Below are positions 7,979-16,655 of a stretch of DNA of 64,000 bases, piece by piece (the stretch's first letter is position 1; every line of letters starts with the position of its first letter). The notes below the pieces were generated by a model. The model searched no databases and was not told the DNA's origin. It worked only from the letters and a program-made list of their open reading frames with translations. The stretch is from assembly GCA_031180725.1 (NCBI GenBank), contig JAPSLO010000015.1, positions 62,001-126,000 on the forward strand. The letters run 5' to 3'. Origin of the DNA: Roseomonas sp. Lineage in GTDB: Bacteria; Pseudomonadota; Alphaproteobacteria; Acetobacterales; Acetobacteraceae. A program made the position numbers and the translations under genes.

Positions 7979-10326
7979 GCCGCCACTTCCGGCGTGGCGA
8001 GCATCGCGCGCGCCTGCTGCGGCAGCAGTGGGCGGCCCACGACATAGCCCTGCACCTGGTCGCAGCCCTGCGCCCGCAGATAGGCGAGCTGCTCCTGGGT
8101 CTCAACCCCTTCGACCGTGGTGGTCATGCCCAGGCTGCGGCCCAGGCTGATGATGGAGCGGATGATCTCGGCCGACTGCTCGTTGGCGGTGATGTCGGCA
8201 GCGAAGGAACGGTCGATCTTCAGTTTGTCAAAGGGAAAGCTGCGCAGATAGCTCAAGGAGGAATAGCCTGTTCCGAAATCGTCCATGGAGATGCGCACGC
8301 CGAGTGCGCGCAGCTCGCGCAGCGTCTGCAGCGCCGCTTCGCTGTCGTTCAGCAGCACGCCCTCGGTGATTTCCAGTTCCAGGCGGTGCGGGTCCAGCCC
8401 GGCCGCGGCGCAGGCATTCTGCACCATCTCGACCAACCCAACGCTACGGAATTGCACGGGGGAGATGTTCACGGCAATGGAGACGTTGTTGTTCCAGCTC
8501 GCAACCTCGCGGCAGGCCTCGCGCAGCACCCATTCGCCGATAGGCAAGATCAGGCCGGTCTCCTCGGCCAGTGGGATGAAGTCGGCGGGCGAGATCAGCC
8601 CGCGCTCCGCATGCCGCCACCGGATCAGCGCCTCGAAGCCGCAGACGGCGCCATCGGCGGCCTTGATCAGGGGCTGATAGAGCAGGTGGAACTGCCGCAA
8701 GGCCAGGGCGGTGCGCAGCTCCACTTCCAGCGAGCGGCGCTGCTGCATCCGCGTGTCCATCTCGGCTTCGAAGAAGTGGTAGGTGCCGCGGCCTTCGGCC
8801 TTGGCGCGGTACAGAGCCAGGTCCGCGTTGCGCATCAGGGCGGCGATCTCGGCCGAGTCCTCGGGGTAGAGCGCGATGCCGATGCTGGCGCCGATGTTCA
8901 GGATCTGGCCGTTGACCACGAAAGGTCGGCCGAGGATCTCCACCAGCCGCTGGGCCAGGGTGCGGGCGTCGTCTGGCTTGCGCAGCTCCGTCTGCACCAC
9001 GGCGAATTCGTCGCCGCCGAGGCGCGCGATGATATCGGACTCGCAGACGCAGGCCTTCAGGCGCGCCGCCACTTTCACCAGCAGCGCGTCACCCACGGCG
9101 TGGCCAAGGCTGTCGTTCACCAGCTTGAAGCGGTCCAGGTCGAGCGCGAGCACCGCGAAGCGCCGGCCGCCGCGGTCCCGCTGGGCCAGCATTTGCGTCA
9201 GCAGGTGTGAGAAGCCGACTCGGTTGGGCAGGCCGGTCAGTGGGTCGTGGTGCGCCAGGAACCTGATGCGTTCCTCCGCCTTGCGGCGCTCGCGCAGGTC
9301 CCGCACGGCCAGCACCAGGTGCGGGCGCTTGCCAAGTGCAATCGGGCGGCAGACCACCTCGACCGGGATCTCGTTGCCCCTGGCGTCGATCAAGGGGGTT
9401 TCCTGCACGGCGATCTCCGGATCTGGCACCAGATCCGGCAAAATCTCCTGCACGGGCCGGCCGGCGAACCAGGCGGCGTCGCGCCCGGTTAGCTCTTCCA
9501 GGCTGCGATTCGACATCACGACCTGGCCGCGGTCGCACACCATCAGTCCTTCCACTGTGGCATCCGCCAGGGTGCGGCGGCGGGCGCCTTCCTCGGCCTC
9601 GCGCCGACGTTCGCGCAGCGACACGGCGGCGGCGGCGCCGCTGATCACCAGGACGGCCATGGTCCCCAGACCGACCAGGGCGGCCATTGTCCCGGCCCCC
9701 AGCCCGTCCGGCTCGGCGGCATCCGGCCCGGCCAGGACAGTCACGCCCGACATGCCGGTGAAGTGCAGCACGCAGACGGCCAGGGCAAGCAACAGGGTGC
9801 CGGCAAGTCGGCTTGCTATGCTGCCGGGGCGCAGACCAATCGCGAGGGCCAGGGCCGCCAGCGGCATCGAGGCCGCGACCGAAGCCGCAACCGCACCCCA
9901 GTTCCAGATCACGGCGCCGGCCGCGGTAAAGCCGGACATCCCAGTGTAGTGCATGGCCGAGGCCCCCGCGCCGACCAGGAGCCCCACGGCCAGCCGCATC
10001 GCCCGCGAGTCCGCTTCCAGCAACAGGAAGGCGGCGCCGGCGGTCAGGATGGCCACCGCCAGCGAGAGCACGGTGAGCCCGCTGTCGTAGGAGACCGGCG
10101 CGCCAGCGTCGAACGCCAGCATGGCCACGAAATGCGTGGCCCAGATGGCCGTGCCCGTCGCGACAGCTGTCACCGCGCGCCAGGTCAGGCGCTGACGTCG
10201 CGAGCCCTGGCGGGCGAAGACCAAGAGGACGAGAGTGGTGTAGGAACCCAGCGTGCAGATGACCACGGCGAGGGCGACCAGGACGAGGTCATGCTGCTCT
10301 GTGAGGCACAGGTAGAGTCTTTGCAC
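7975..10326 (-). CDS. MHYT-PAS-GGDEF-EAL cyclic-di-GMP protein
   Basis: A 783-residue membrane protein for cyclic-di-GMP turnover. The N-terminus is a seven-segment MHYT sensor domain with three copies of the signature (ATHFVAM, SAMHYTGM, VLHFTGM), thought to bind metal and sense a diatomic gas. A PAS-like linker (about residues 255-345) follows, then GGDEF with intact RLGGDEF (Gly437-Phe441), then EAL with intact EALIRWRH (Glu565) and later motifs ITEGVLL, DDFGTGYSSL and KIDRSF. Both catalytic domains look complete, so the net activity cannot be predicted. It is the first gene of a two-gene operon, the second being the BLUF protein, and is divergent from the DmpA-type peptidase. Confidence 0.93.
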   Translation of the reverse strand: MQRLYLCLTEQHDLVLVALAVVICTLGSYTTLVLLVFARQGSRRQRLTWRAVTAVATGTAIWATHFVAMLAFDAGAPVSYDSGLTVLSLAVAILTAGAAFLLLEADSRAMRLAVGLLVGAGASAMHYTGMSGFTAAGAVIWNWGAVAASVAASMPLAALALAIGLRPGSIASRLAGTLLLALAVCVLHFTGMSGVTVLAGPDAAEPDGLGAGTMAALVGLGTMAVLVISGAAAAVSLRERRREAEEGARRRTLADATVEGLMVCDRGQVVMSNRSLEELTGRDAAWFAGRPVQEILPDLVPDPEIAVQETPLIDARGNEIPVEVVCRPIALGKRPHLVLAVRDLRERRKAEERIRFLAHHDPLTGLPNRVGFSHLLTQMLAQRDRGGRRFAVLALDLDRFKLVNDSLGHAVGDALLVKVAARLKACVCESDIIARLGGDEFAVVQTELRKPDDARTLAQRLVEILGRPFVVNGQILNIGASIGIALYPEDSAEIAALMRNADLALYRAKAEGRGTYHFFEAEMDTRMQQRRSLEVELRTALALRQFHLLYQPLIKAADGAVCGFEALIRWRHAERGLISPADFIPLAEETGLILPIGEWVLREACREVASWNNNVSIAVNISPVQFRSVGLVEMVQNACAAAGLDPHRLELEITEGVLLNDSEAALQTLRELRALGVRISMDDFGTGYSSLSYLRSFPFDKLKIDRSFAADITANEQSAEIIRSIISLGRSLGMTTTVEGVETQEQLAYLRAQGCDQVQGYVVGRPLLPQQARAMLATPEVAA

Positions 10327-10576
10327 CAGGTTCCCTCACTTGCTTGATCGCCTCATCCGGCCTCGATCGTCGCTCAGCCTGGCACGGAAGTCGGATCGAT
10401 CATGTGACGAAAATGGGCCGGCGCGGCCTTGACGCGGAGAAGACGCAAGGCGGCACATACTTCCGGATATTGAGACATTTTTAACGATAGCCTGTGTGCC
10501 TCCTACGCAGGAGGCGACTGGGGGCGCAACAGATATCTTGGGACGTGCCCGAACTTTTGGACAGGATGATACGCCA

Positions 10577-11647
10577 ATGCCACGTGCCCGCGATCTCGGC
10601 TTCACCCCTGGCGTGCTTTCCCCCGGCCGGCTTAATGCGATCACCGATGTCGCGGGGCTGCGGGTCGGCCAGGTGACGGTGATGGAGGGCGAGGCGACAC
10701 GCACCGGCGTGACCGCCATCCTGCCGCATGGGCTGGATCCCTTCGACTATCGCGTGCCCGCGGGCGTCTTCGCGATGAACGGCTTTGGCAAGATGGCCGG
10801 AGTAACGCAACTGCATGAGCTGGGCGAGCTGGAGACGCCCATCCTGCTGACCAACACGCTGGCGGTCGGCCGCGCCGTGGAGGCACTGGTGGACTGGACA
10901 CTCGCCCAGCCCGGGAAGCAGGCGGTGCGCAGCGTGAACGCGGTCGTGGGCGAGACCAATGACGGCCGCCTGAACGACATCCGCGCCCGCGGCGTGACCA
11001 CGGCGCATATGCTGGAAGCCCTGCGCCTTGCCGTGCCCGGGCCGGTGGCGGAAGGCAGCGTGGGTGCCGGCACCGGCACCATGGCATTCGGCTGGAAGGG
11101 CGGTATCGGTACCTCCAGCCGCGTGCTGCCGGCGCCGCTGGGCGGCTGGACGGTCGGCGCGCTGGTGCAGGCGAATTACGGCGGCGCGCTGGTCATGGAC
11201 GGGCTGCCGGTGGGCCACCTGCTCGGGCGCTATTTCCTGGCAGAACATGTGGCGCAGCAGGCGGATGCGGATGGATCAGTCGTTGTGGTCCTCGCCACCG
11301 ACGCGCCGCTCTCGGATCGCAACCTGCAACGCCTGGCGCGCCGGGCCATGGCGGGCATCGCGCGCACCGGCGCGGCCTTCAGCGACGGTTCGGGCGATTA
11401 TGCCATAGCCTTCGCCACCCATCCCGAAGTGCTGCGCGGGCCGGAGAAGCGGGCGGGGCAAGGAAGCTACGCCGACTGGCCAAACGACCGCTGCTCGCCC
11501 CTCTTCGTCGCGGCCGTCGAGGCGACGGAAGAGGCGGTGCTGAACGCGCTGACCATGGCGACCACCGTGGAAAGCCGGCTGAACGGCAAGCGCGTGGTGG
11601 GCCGGGCGCTGCCGCTGGAGAAGCTGGCGGCGCTGCGCGGCCGTTAA
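10577..11647 (+). CDS. P1 (S58, DmpA-type) aminopeptidase/amidase family protein
   Basis: A 356-residue member of the P1/DmpA family of self-cleaving N-terminal nucleophile aminopeptidases (D- and beta-aminopeptidases). Recognised from NAITDVAGLRVGQVTV, SVNAVVGETNDG, GSVGAGTGTMAFGWKGGIGTSSR, TVGALVQANYG, VVLATDAPLSDRNLQRLARRA and GSGDYAIAF. DmpA cleaves between Gly and Ser after an Asn-aromatic-Gly; here the sequence after ANYG continues Gly-Ala-Leu, so the expected nucleophilic Ser is not evident. The ATG at 10577 starts at the conserved region, with AGGA 10 nt upstream; 10496 would add an unrelated extension. No signal peptide is seen. The gene is alone, divergent from the GGDEF-EAL operon across a 250-bp gap in which I saw nothing clear. 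Confidence 0.85.
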   Translation: MPRARDLGFTPGVLSPGRLNAITDVAGLRVGQVTVMEGEATRTGVTAILPHGLDPFDYRVPAGVFAMNGFGKMAGVTQLHELGELETPILLTNTLAVGRAVEALVDWTLAQPGKQAVRSVNAVVGETNDGRLNDIRARGVTTAHMLEALRLAVPGPVAEGSVGAGTGTMAFGWKGGIGTSSRVLPAPLGGWTVGALVQANYGGALVMDGLPVGHLLGRYFLAEHVAQQADADGSVVVVLATDAPLSDRNLQRLARRAMAGIARTGAAFSDGSGDYAIAFATHPEVLRGPEKRAGQGSYADWPNDRCSPLFVAAVEATEEAVLNALTMATTVESRLNGKRVVGRALPLEKLAALRGR

Positions 11648-11684
11648 CCCGGCATCCAGCCGGCCAGCCGATACTGCGCGCCCC

Positions 11685-12170
11685 ATGGAGCGCGCTTCGG
11701 AAGCCTGGCTTGCCTCGGCGCTGGGGCTGATCCTCGCCGGCGGCGTGGTGGCGATCGTGATGGGCCTGCTGCACCTCACGCGCGCCATTCGGCGACTGCT
11801 GCGCACCCCCGCCGCGGAAGCGCGGTTGGCGGTGGAGAAGTTGCGCGGCCTGCGCCTGCGCCGGATGCGGGCGGCGGCGCGGGCGGAAGGGGAGCGTGCG
11901 GCCGAAGCCATCGCGGAAGTGCGGCGGCTGAGGCTGGAGCTGCGCCGGGTACGGGCTGAGCGCGACGTCGCACTGGCCCGCCTGGCCGAAGCCCCGCGCC
12001 CGCGCGCCTGGTTCGAGGGTACGGAGGATGACCGCTTCCAGCGCGCCAAGCGGGCTTTTGCGCGCCGCTTCCACCCGGACCACGCCCCCGGCGATGCCGG
12101 AGAACGCCGCCTGCGGGCCCGCTTGTTCCGGGAATTCTGGCAGGAGCTGCGACAGATCGAGCGGGGCTAG
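11685..12170 (+). CDS. Membrane-anchored coiled-coil protein with J-like C-terminus
   Basis: A 161-residue protein I cannot assign to a named family. One hydrophobic segment (about residues 10-31) is followed by an Arg/Ala/Glu-rich helix likely to form a coiled coil (about 38-102), then a C-terminal segment resembling helices II-III of a J domain: FQRAKRAFARRFHPDH with His-Pro-Asp at residues 130-132, then a basic helix. The J-domain helix I is not recognisable. In DnaJ proteins the HPD loop stimulates the ATPase of DnaK, so a membrane-tethered DnaK recruiter is possible (inference). It follows the peptidase gene by 37 nt on the same strand. Confidence 0.7.
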   Translation: MERASEAWLASALGLILAGGVVAIVMGLLHLTRAIRRLLRTPAAEARLAVEKLRGLRLRRMRAAARAEGERAAEAIAEVRRLRLELRRVRAERDVALARLAEAPRPRAWFEGTEDDRFQRAKRAFARRFHPDHAPGDAGERRLRARLFREFWQELRQIERG

Positions 12171-12295
12171 CGGTCGGACTGGCCTGTGCCGTCAGCCGAG
12201 CCTCGGTGTGACCCTTCTTGCATGAGGGTCATGTAGGACTCCGCCGATCGCACATGACGAAAGGCAGTTGACGGGCCCGTACGGCCCGGCGAACA

Positions 12296-12334
12296 TGTAT
12301 TCCACATGGATACGATGTATTCTACTGGAATACA
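12296..12334. promoter_or_regulatory. Two tandem operator-like palindromes at the IclR gene
   Basis: Two 19-bp inverted repeats lie 20 bp apart: TGTATTCCACATGGATACG (12296-12314) and TGTATTCTACTGGAATACA (12316-12334). The second has perfect 7-bp arms (TGTATTC/GAATACA). The two-turn spacing places them on one face of the helix. They overlap the upstream-most possible start codons of the IclR gene, so they are candidate autoregulatory operators. Confidence 0.6.
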
Positions 12335-13064
12335 AAGCGGCCCTGAGGGCGGCGTGAAGCCCCTGGCCTCCGCCCTGAAGGTGCTGGCGCTGCTGGATCG
12401 TCTGGCCGCCCGCAAGGGCAGCGTCGGGCCGGCCGAACTTGCCGCGGAACTCGGGGAAAGCCGTGCCACGGTCTACCAGCGGCTGCTGACCCTGGTGGTG
12501 GCTGGCTGGGTCGAATCCGTGGAGGAAGGCCGCTACCGCCTGACGCTCCGCGCCGCGCGCGTCGCCCGCGCGGCGGCCGAACAGGCGGGCATCGGCGACC
12601 GCGCCATGCAGGTGTTGGAAGCGCTGGTGGCGGAAACCTCCGCCACCGCCTCGCTCACGGTGCTGGAAGGCAGCGAACCCTGCATCGTCCAGCGTGTGGA
12701 GCCGGCCGGTGTGCTGCGTATCGAGATGCGAGTCGGCGCCACCATGTCGCTCGGCCATTCAGCCTCAGGCCGCGTGCTGGTGGCCTTCGCGGATCCGGCG
12801 ACGCTGCGGCGGCTGAAGCTGTCCGGCGCGGAACTGCCCTCGGAGGAGATCTGCGCGGAGGCACGACGCACCGGCTATGCGGTGTCCTCGGGGCTCAGCA
12901 TCGTCGGCATCCGTGCCGTCGCGGTGCCGGTGCGGGATGCCGATGGGCGCTGTATCGCCGCTCTGTCGCTGGTCGGGCCGGCCGCCGATTTCGATGCGGC
13001 CCGTTGGGTCGCCCCCCTGCAAGGCGCAGCAAAGCGCCTGACCGCCATGCTGGAAGGCCAATGA
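12306..13064 (+). CDS. IclR-family transcriptional regulator
   Basis: IclR regulators bind DNA by an N-terminal winged helix and sense a small metabolite with a C-terminal GAF-like domain. The winged helix (SALKVLALLDRLA, SVGPAELAAELGESRATVYQRLLTLVVAGWVES) and the effector domain (IVQRVEP, SLGHSASGRVLVAF, ARRTGYAVSSGLSIVGIRAVAVPV) are both present. The start is uncertain. ATG 12306 lies inside a putative operator and has no ribosome site; ATG 12315 is similar; GTG 12354, preceded by GAGGG 4 nt away, leaves both palindromes in the leader and may be the true start. It heads the block and is coupled by ATGA to the next gene, so it probably controls this operon. Confidence 0.9.
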   Translation: MDTMYSTGIQSGPEGGVKPLASALKVLALLDRLAARKGSVGPAELAAELGESRATVYQRLLTLVVAGWVESVEEGRYRLTLRAARVARAAAEQAGIGDRAMQVLEALVAETSATASLTVLEGSEPCIVQRVEPAGVLRIEMRVGATMSLGHSASGRVLVAFADPATLRRLKLSGAELPSEEICAEARRTGYAVSSGLSIVGIRAVAVPVRDADGRCIAALSLVGPAADFDAARWVAPLQGAAKRLTAMLEGQ

Positions 13065-14791
13065 GCAGCAGCCTACGCGCAAGCCTTGCCGATGACCCCA
13101 CCCGTCCGCGCCCGCGGCCAGCATCCTTCCTGATGCGGCCGGAGCGGCTGGCGGCGATGCAGCCCAGCCGGCTTTCCCTCTCCCGCGCCCTGGCGCTTCG
13201 GATCCTGCGCGAGGGCTGGCGCATCCGCATCCGCCGCTTCGACATCGATGCCGAGGCGAATGGCACAGCGGTGTACGAGATCCTCGCACCTACGCGCAGC
13301 TTCACCTTCTGCGCCTTCTCCGTGAAGCCACAGAAAGGCGGGCGCACCGGCCGCATCATCGGCCGAGCCTGGGACATGCAGGGCGCGCTGATCGAAGGCC
13401 CGCCCGACGAGGCTGCGATCGAGGCGACACGGCGCGAATTGCCGAAGCTCTACCAGGGCCGCGCCACGCCGGGGACGCTGGTGTGGTGCCGCTCCAACCG
13501 GTCCATGCGCGTCTTCGACAGCACGGTGACGGCCTTGGCCGAGGGGCGTCAGCCGGATGTGCCTGTGCTGGCTACCAGCTGCTACCTGATGCGCAACACG
13601 GGGCTGGACGGCAACGGCACCTTCGGCACGCGCAGCTTCCTGGCACTGGAGCCGGACCATCCGCTGCGCGGCGCGTTGCAGGCGCAGATGCTGACGGCGG
13701 TGATGATGCGCGAATTCGCGGCCGATCTGGTGGATTGCCTGGCGCGCCATCAGGGCGGCACGAAGGCGGTGAAGCTCAGCCCGGATATCCGCCGCTTCCT
13801 GGGCGTGGGGAATGGCTCCGCGCTGGGGTTGATGCTGTTCTTCAATAACCATCCACGGCTGCTGAACGCCTGGATCACGGCGCGGGAGGAAGCGATCGCG
13901 CTGGCCAAGGCGCTGCCGGTGACGGCGCAGGACTCGCGCCTGGCGGGGTTGCGCGCCCTGATCCAGCGGCTGGCGCGCTTCCGGGCGGAGGACCGCATGC
14001 GCTACGAGGGCTTCGCCCCCAGCGCGCAGATCGCCGAGGAGCTGGGCCAGATCGACGCTGAACTCGCCAAGCTGGAAGCGACGGGGCAGGTAGGCGGCGT
14101 GCCGCAGCGCTATCCGCTGGCGGCGCTGGCCGATGGGCTGGAAGGCCGGCTGCATCCCGAGACGATCGAGACCTTCCTCTCCGCTCTGATCGAGCTGGTG
14201 CCCGAGCAGGCCGATGCGCTGATGGGCGATCTGGTGGTCAGCGAGGAACTGGCCGTGGACCCCGCCATGACCTGCGGCGCGCTGCGTGATCTGCTGCATG
14301 CCGAACATGGCTGGGCGCTGGAGATCGACATGTCGACGCCCGGCGCAAAGCGCTTCGTCTGGTACAAGTCCGTCACCGCCGAGGAGCCGCGCCGCGGGCC
14401 TGTGGAGGAACTGCCGCCCGGCACGTTCAACCTCGGCCTCGACATCCCCTCGCTGTGCCAGGCGCTGGAGGCAGAGCTGGCGGTGCGGCCGGCCGCGCAG
14501 CGCGTCTCGCGCCTGCTGATCGAAAGCCCGGATCTGCGACTGATGGTCTCACGCATCCAGGGGCTGCGCGGCCTGCCGTACCACACGCCGCATGCCAACA
14601 TCATGGGCGAGGATTTCAAGCCAGCCCAGGTCGTGCGGCTGCTGAACGCCGCCTTCCACGGCATCGACAAGACGCGAGACTTCCTGGACCGCAACCTGCG
14701 CGGCGTGCTGCTGCATGGCGCGCCCACGGCGGCCGATATCGAGGCCGGTGCCACCGGCCCCTGGTTCCACCCCGCGGAGCCTTCCGCATGA
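13061..14791 (+). CDS. Unrecognised 576-residue protein, first of a coupled pair
   Basis: I do not recognise this family. The 576-residue product has no signal peptide or membrane segment and looks like a cytoplasmic enzyme or ligand-binding protein. Distinct stretches are an Arg-rich N-terminus, LKLSPDIRRFLGVGNGSALGL-type text around residues 238-258 followed by MLFFNNHPRLLNAWI, and a C-terminal TPHANIMGEDFKPAQVVRLL. Its ATG overlaps the IclR stop (13061-13064) and its stop overlaps the next start (14788-14791), so three proteins are made together. Codon use matches the neighbours, arguing for a long-resident, expressed gene. Context suggests handling of the compound imported by the transporter encoded next; no reaction can be named. 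Confidence 0.8.
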   Translation: MSSSLRASLADDPTRPRPRPASFLMRPERLAAMQPSRLSLSRALALRILREGWRIRIRRFDIDAEANGTAVYEILAPTRSFTFCAFSVKPQKGGRTGRIIGRAWDMQGALIEGPPDEAAIEATRRELPKLYQGRATPGTLVWCRSNRSMRVFDSTVTALAEGRQPDVPVLATSCYLMRNTGLDGNGTFGTRSFLALEPDHPLRGALQAQMLTAVMMREFAADLVDCLARHQGGTKAVKLSPDIRRFLGVGNGSALGLMLFFNNHPRLLNAWITAREEAIALAKALPVTAQDSRLAGLRALIQRLARFRAEDRMRYEGFAPSAQIAEELGQIDAELAKLEATGQVGGVPQRYPLAALADGLEGRLHPETIETFLSALIELVPEQADALMGDLVVSEELAVDPAMTCGALRDLLHAEHGWALEIDMSTPGAKRFVWYKSVTAEEPRRGPVEELPPGTFNLGLDIPSLCQALEAELAVRPAAQRVSRLLIESPDLRLMVSRIQGLRGLPYHTPHANIMGEDFKPAQVVRLLNAAFHGIDKTRDFLDRNLRGVLLHGAPTAADIEAGATGPWFHPAEPSA

Positions 14792-15540
14792 GCGAGACCG
14801 TTACCCTGCTGCCGCGCGAAGTTCGCCTGGTGGTGGAACGCCTGCTGCTGCTGACCTCGCTGCCCTCCGGTCTGATTCCGGCGGTGCGCGACGTTGTGCT
14901 GTATTCGGCAATCGGCGGGCTGGGCGGGCTGCCGATGATCCTCGACCGCTTGGAGACGCTGAAATCGGCCGATCCGCGCGCCATCCGCGTGGCGGAGCCC
15001 GAGCCCGGCCACTTCGAGGTGCAGGGTGGCGGCCAGCATGCTTGGGTGGTGTTGCCCTCCCTGCTGGATCTGGCGGCCGAAGGCGTGGCACTGCATGGCA
15101 GCGCCATCGTCACTGTGAGGGATGTGCTGGACCCCGGCGAGTTATTGGCCGCGGCGGGGCTCGGCCGGCGCCAAGGCATCCTGGCCTTCGGTGCCATCGG
15201 CGCGGCGCAGGTCGCCGGCCCCTGCGCGGAAAGCGCGCCGGCCCGGTTGCGCGGCGCGCAGGCCGCCGCCACGCTCTTCGCCGCGCCAGCGCCCGCCCCG
15301 GCCAGGCTGGTGGACCCACTGCTGGACCGCGCGCTGCGGGAAGGGCTCGCCGTGCCGGCCGAATTGTGGTGGCGTGCGCATCACCTGTCGAACACCGCCC
15401 TGGCGCCGGACACGGTGGAATCCCGCCGCCATGCCGGCCCGCTGATCGTCATGCCCGACGGCACGGTGATCGGCCGCAAGGACAATGATGACGACACGGA
15501 TTTCTCGCTGTTGATCGCGACCACCCCGGCCGCAAGCTGA
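14788..15540 (+). CDS. Unrecognised 250-residue protein, second of a coupled pair
   Basis: I do not recognise this family. It is a 250-residue, apparently cytoplasmic protein, starting MSETVTLLPREVRLVVERL. It has an Ala/Gly-rich middle (GILAFGAIGAAQVAGPCAESAPA), a Trp-Trp-Arg-Ala-His-His motif near residue 193 and a short acidic run (KDNDDDTDF) near the C-terminus. The region LPSLLDLAAEGVALHGSAIVTV suggests a mixed alpha/beta fold. Its ATG overlaps the stop of the 576-residue gene, so the two probably act as partners or subunits. The ABC transporter genes follow after 62 nt with a strong ribosome site. Function unknown. Confidence 0.8.
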   Translation: MSETVTLLPREVRLVVERLLLLTSLPSGLIPAVRDVVLYSAIGGLGGLPMILDRLETLKSADPRAIRVAEPEPGHFEVQGGGQHAWVVLPSLLDLAAEGVALHGSAIVTVRDVLDPGELLAAAGLGRRQGILAFGAIGAAQVAGPCAESAPARLRGAQAAATLFAAPAPAPARLVDPLLDRALREGLAVPAELWWRAHHLSNTALAPDTVESRRHAGPLIVMPDGTVIGRKDNDDDTDFSLLIATTPAAS

Positions 15541-15602
15541 CCGCCGAAGGCGGTGGCCAATGAACATCCGGGCGGAGACCCGGCCGCGTGAGGAGAGGTG
15601 AG

Positions 15603-16655
15603 ATGGAACGGACGACAGCATCTGCGACGCGTCTCACGCGCCGCGCCGCGTTTTCGCTGGGTGGTGGCCTGGCGCTCTCCATCCCTGCCTTCCGGCGGTT
15701 GCGGGCGGCGGAGACGCTGTTCGTCAATACCTGGGGCGGGCCCTGGGAGCGCGCGGCCGCCAAGCACCTGTTCGAGCCCTTCACGCGTGAGACCGGCGCC
15801 GATATCCGCCCCGTCTCGCCGGTGTCCTTCGCCAAGCTGGCTGCGCAGGTCCGCAGCGGCGCCTACGAGTTCGACGTGACGACCCTGGGTTTGGCGGAGC
15901 TGGTGCGCGCCCATCGGGCGAATTTGCTGGAATCTCTGGACTCGCTGAAGGACCGGGTGAACTGGCGGGGCGGGCTGTACCTGAATGGCGTGGCATCCCA
16001 CGCCTTCGCCACCGTGCTGGCCTGGAACCAGCAGAAATACGGCGATGCGCCCCGGACCTGGAAGGATTTCTGGGACTTGGCGCGCTTCCCCGGCTCGCGC
16101 TGCCTGCAGCGCTATGCCGCGCGCGTGCTGCCCATCGCGCTGGCCGGCGACGGGGTGCCGACGGACAAGCTCTATCCGCTGGATATCGAGCGCGCCTTCC
16201 GCGCGCTGGACCGCATCAAGCCGAGCCTGCGCGTCTGGTGGACGCAGGGCCAGCAATCCGCGCAGCTTCTGCGCGACGGCGAAGTGGACATGATTGGCAT
16301 CTGGCATGGCCGCGTGATCGAGCTGATGGACGACAACAAGCCGGTGACGATGACCTGGGAGGGCGGGCAGATCGACCGCGCCTACTGGGTGGTGGCACGC
16401 GGTACGCCGCGCAGGGATCTGGCGAGGCGCTTCGTGGAGGCGGCGGTGCAGCCCGAACGTCTGGCGGGCTTCTGCAAGGAAGCGCTTTATGGCCCACTGA
16501 ACCCGAACAGCTTCGCCTATGTGAGCGAGGCGGATGCGGTGCGCATGCCGACCTCGCCGCAGAACTATCCGAAGGTTTTCGAGCAGGACATCGAGAACTT
16601 CGGCGGCGATGTGACGCAGGTGACCAGCCGCTTCGAGCGCTGGGTCGGCGCATGA
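15603..16655 (+). CDS. ABC transporter substrate-binding protein, PotD/family 1 type
   Basis: A 350-residue periplasmic binding protein of the spermidine/putrescine (PotD-like) group. The N-terminus TRRAAFSLGGGLALSIPAF has twin arginines before a hydrophobic stretch, so Tat export is likely. The mature protein begins near ETLFVNTWGGPWERAAAKH, typical of PotD-like proteins, with later motifs GAYEFDVTTLG, TWKDFWDLARFPG and YGPLNPNS. AGGAG 15591-15595 lies 7 nt before the ATG; an in-frame ATG at 15588 lacks such a site. Its stop overlaps the following permease start (ATGA, 16652-16655). The ligand is unknown; this group binds polyamines but also other small organic ions. Confidence 0.9.
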   Translation: MERTTASATRLTRRAAFSLGGGLALSIPAFRRLRAAETLFVNTWGGPWERAAAKHLFEPFTRETGADIRPVSPVSFAKLAAQVRSGAYEFDVTTLGLAELVRAHRANLLESLDSLKDRVNWRGGLYLNGVASHAFATVLAWNQQKYGDAPRTWKDFWDLARFPGSRCLQRYAARVLPIALAGDGVPTDKLYPLDIERAFRALDRIKPSLRVWWTQGQQSAQLLRDGEVDMIGIWHGRVIELMDDNKPVTMTWEGGQIDRAYWVVARGTPRRDLARRFVEAAVQPERLAGFCKEALYGPLNPNSFAYVSEADAVRMPTSPQNYPKVFEQDIENFGGDVTQVTSRFERWVGA

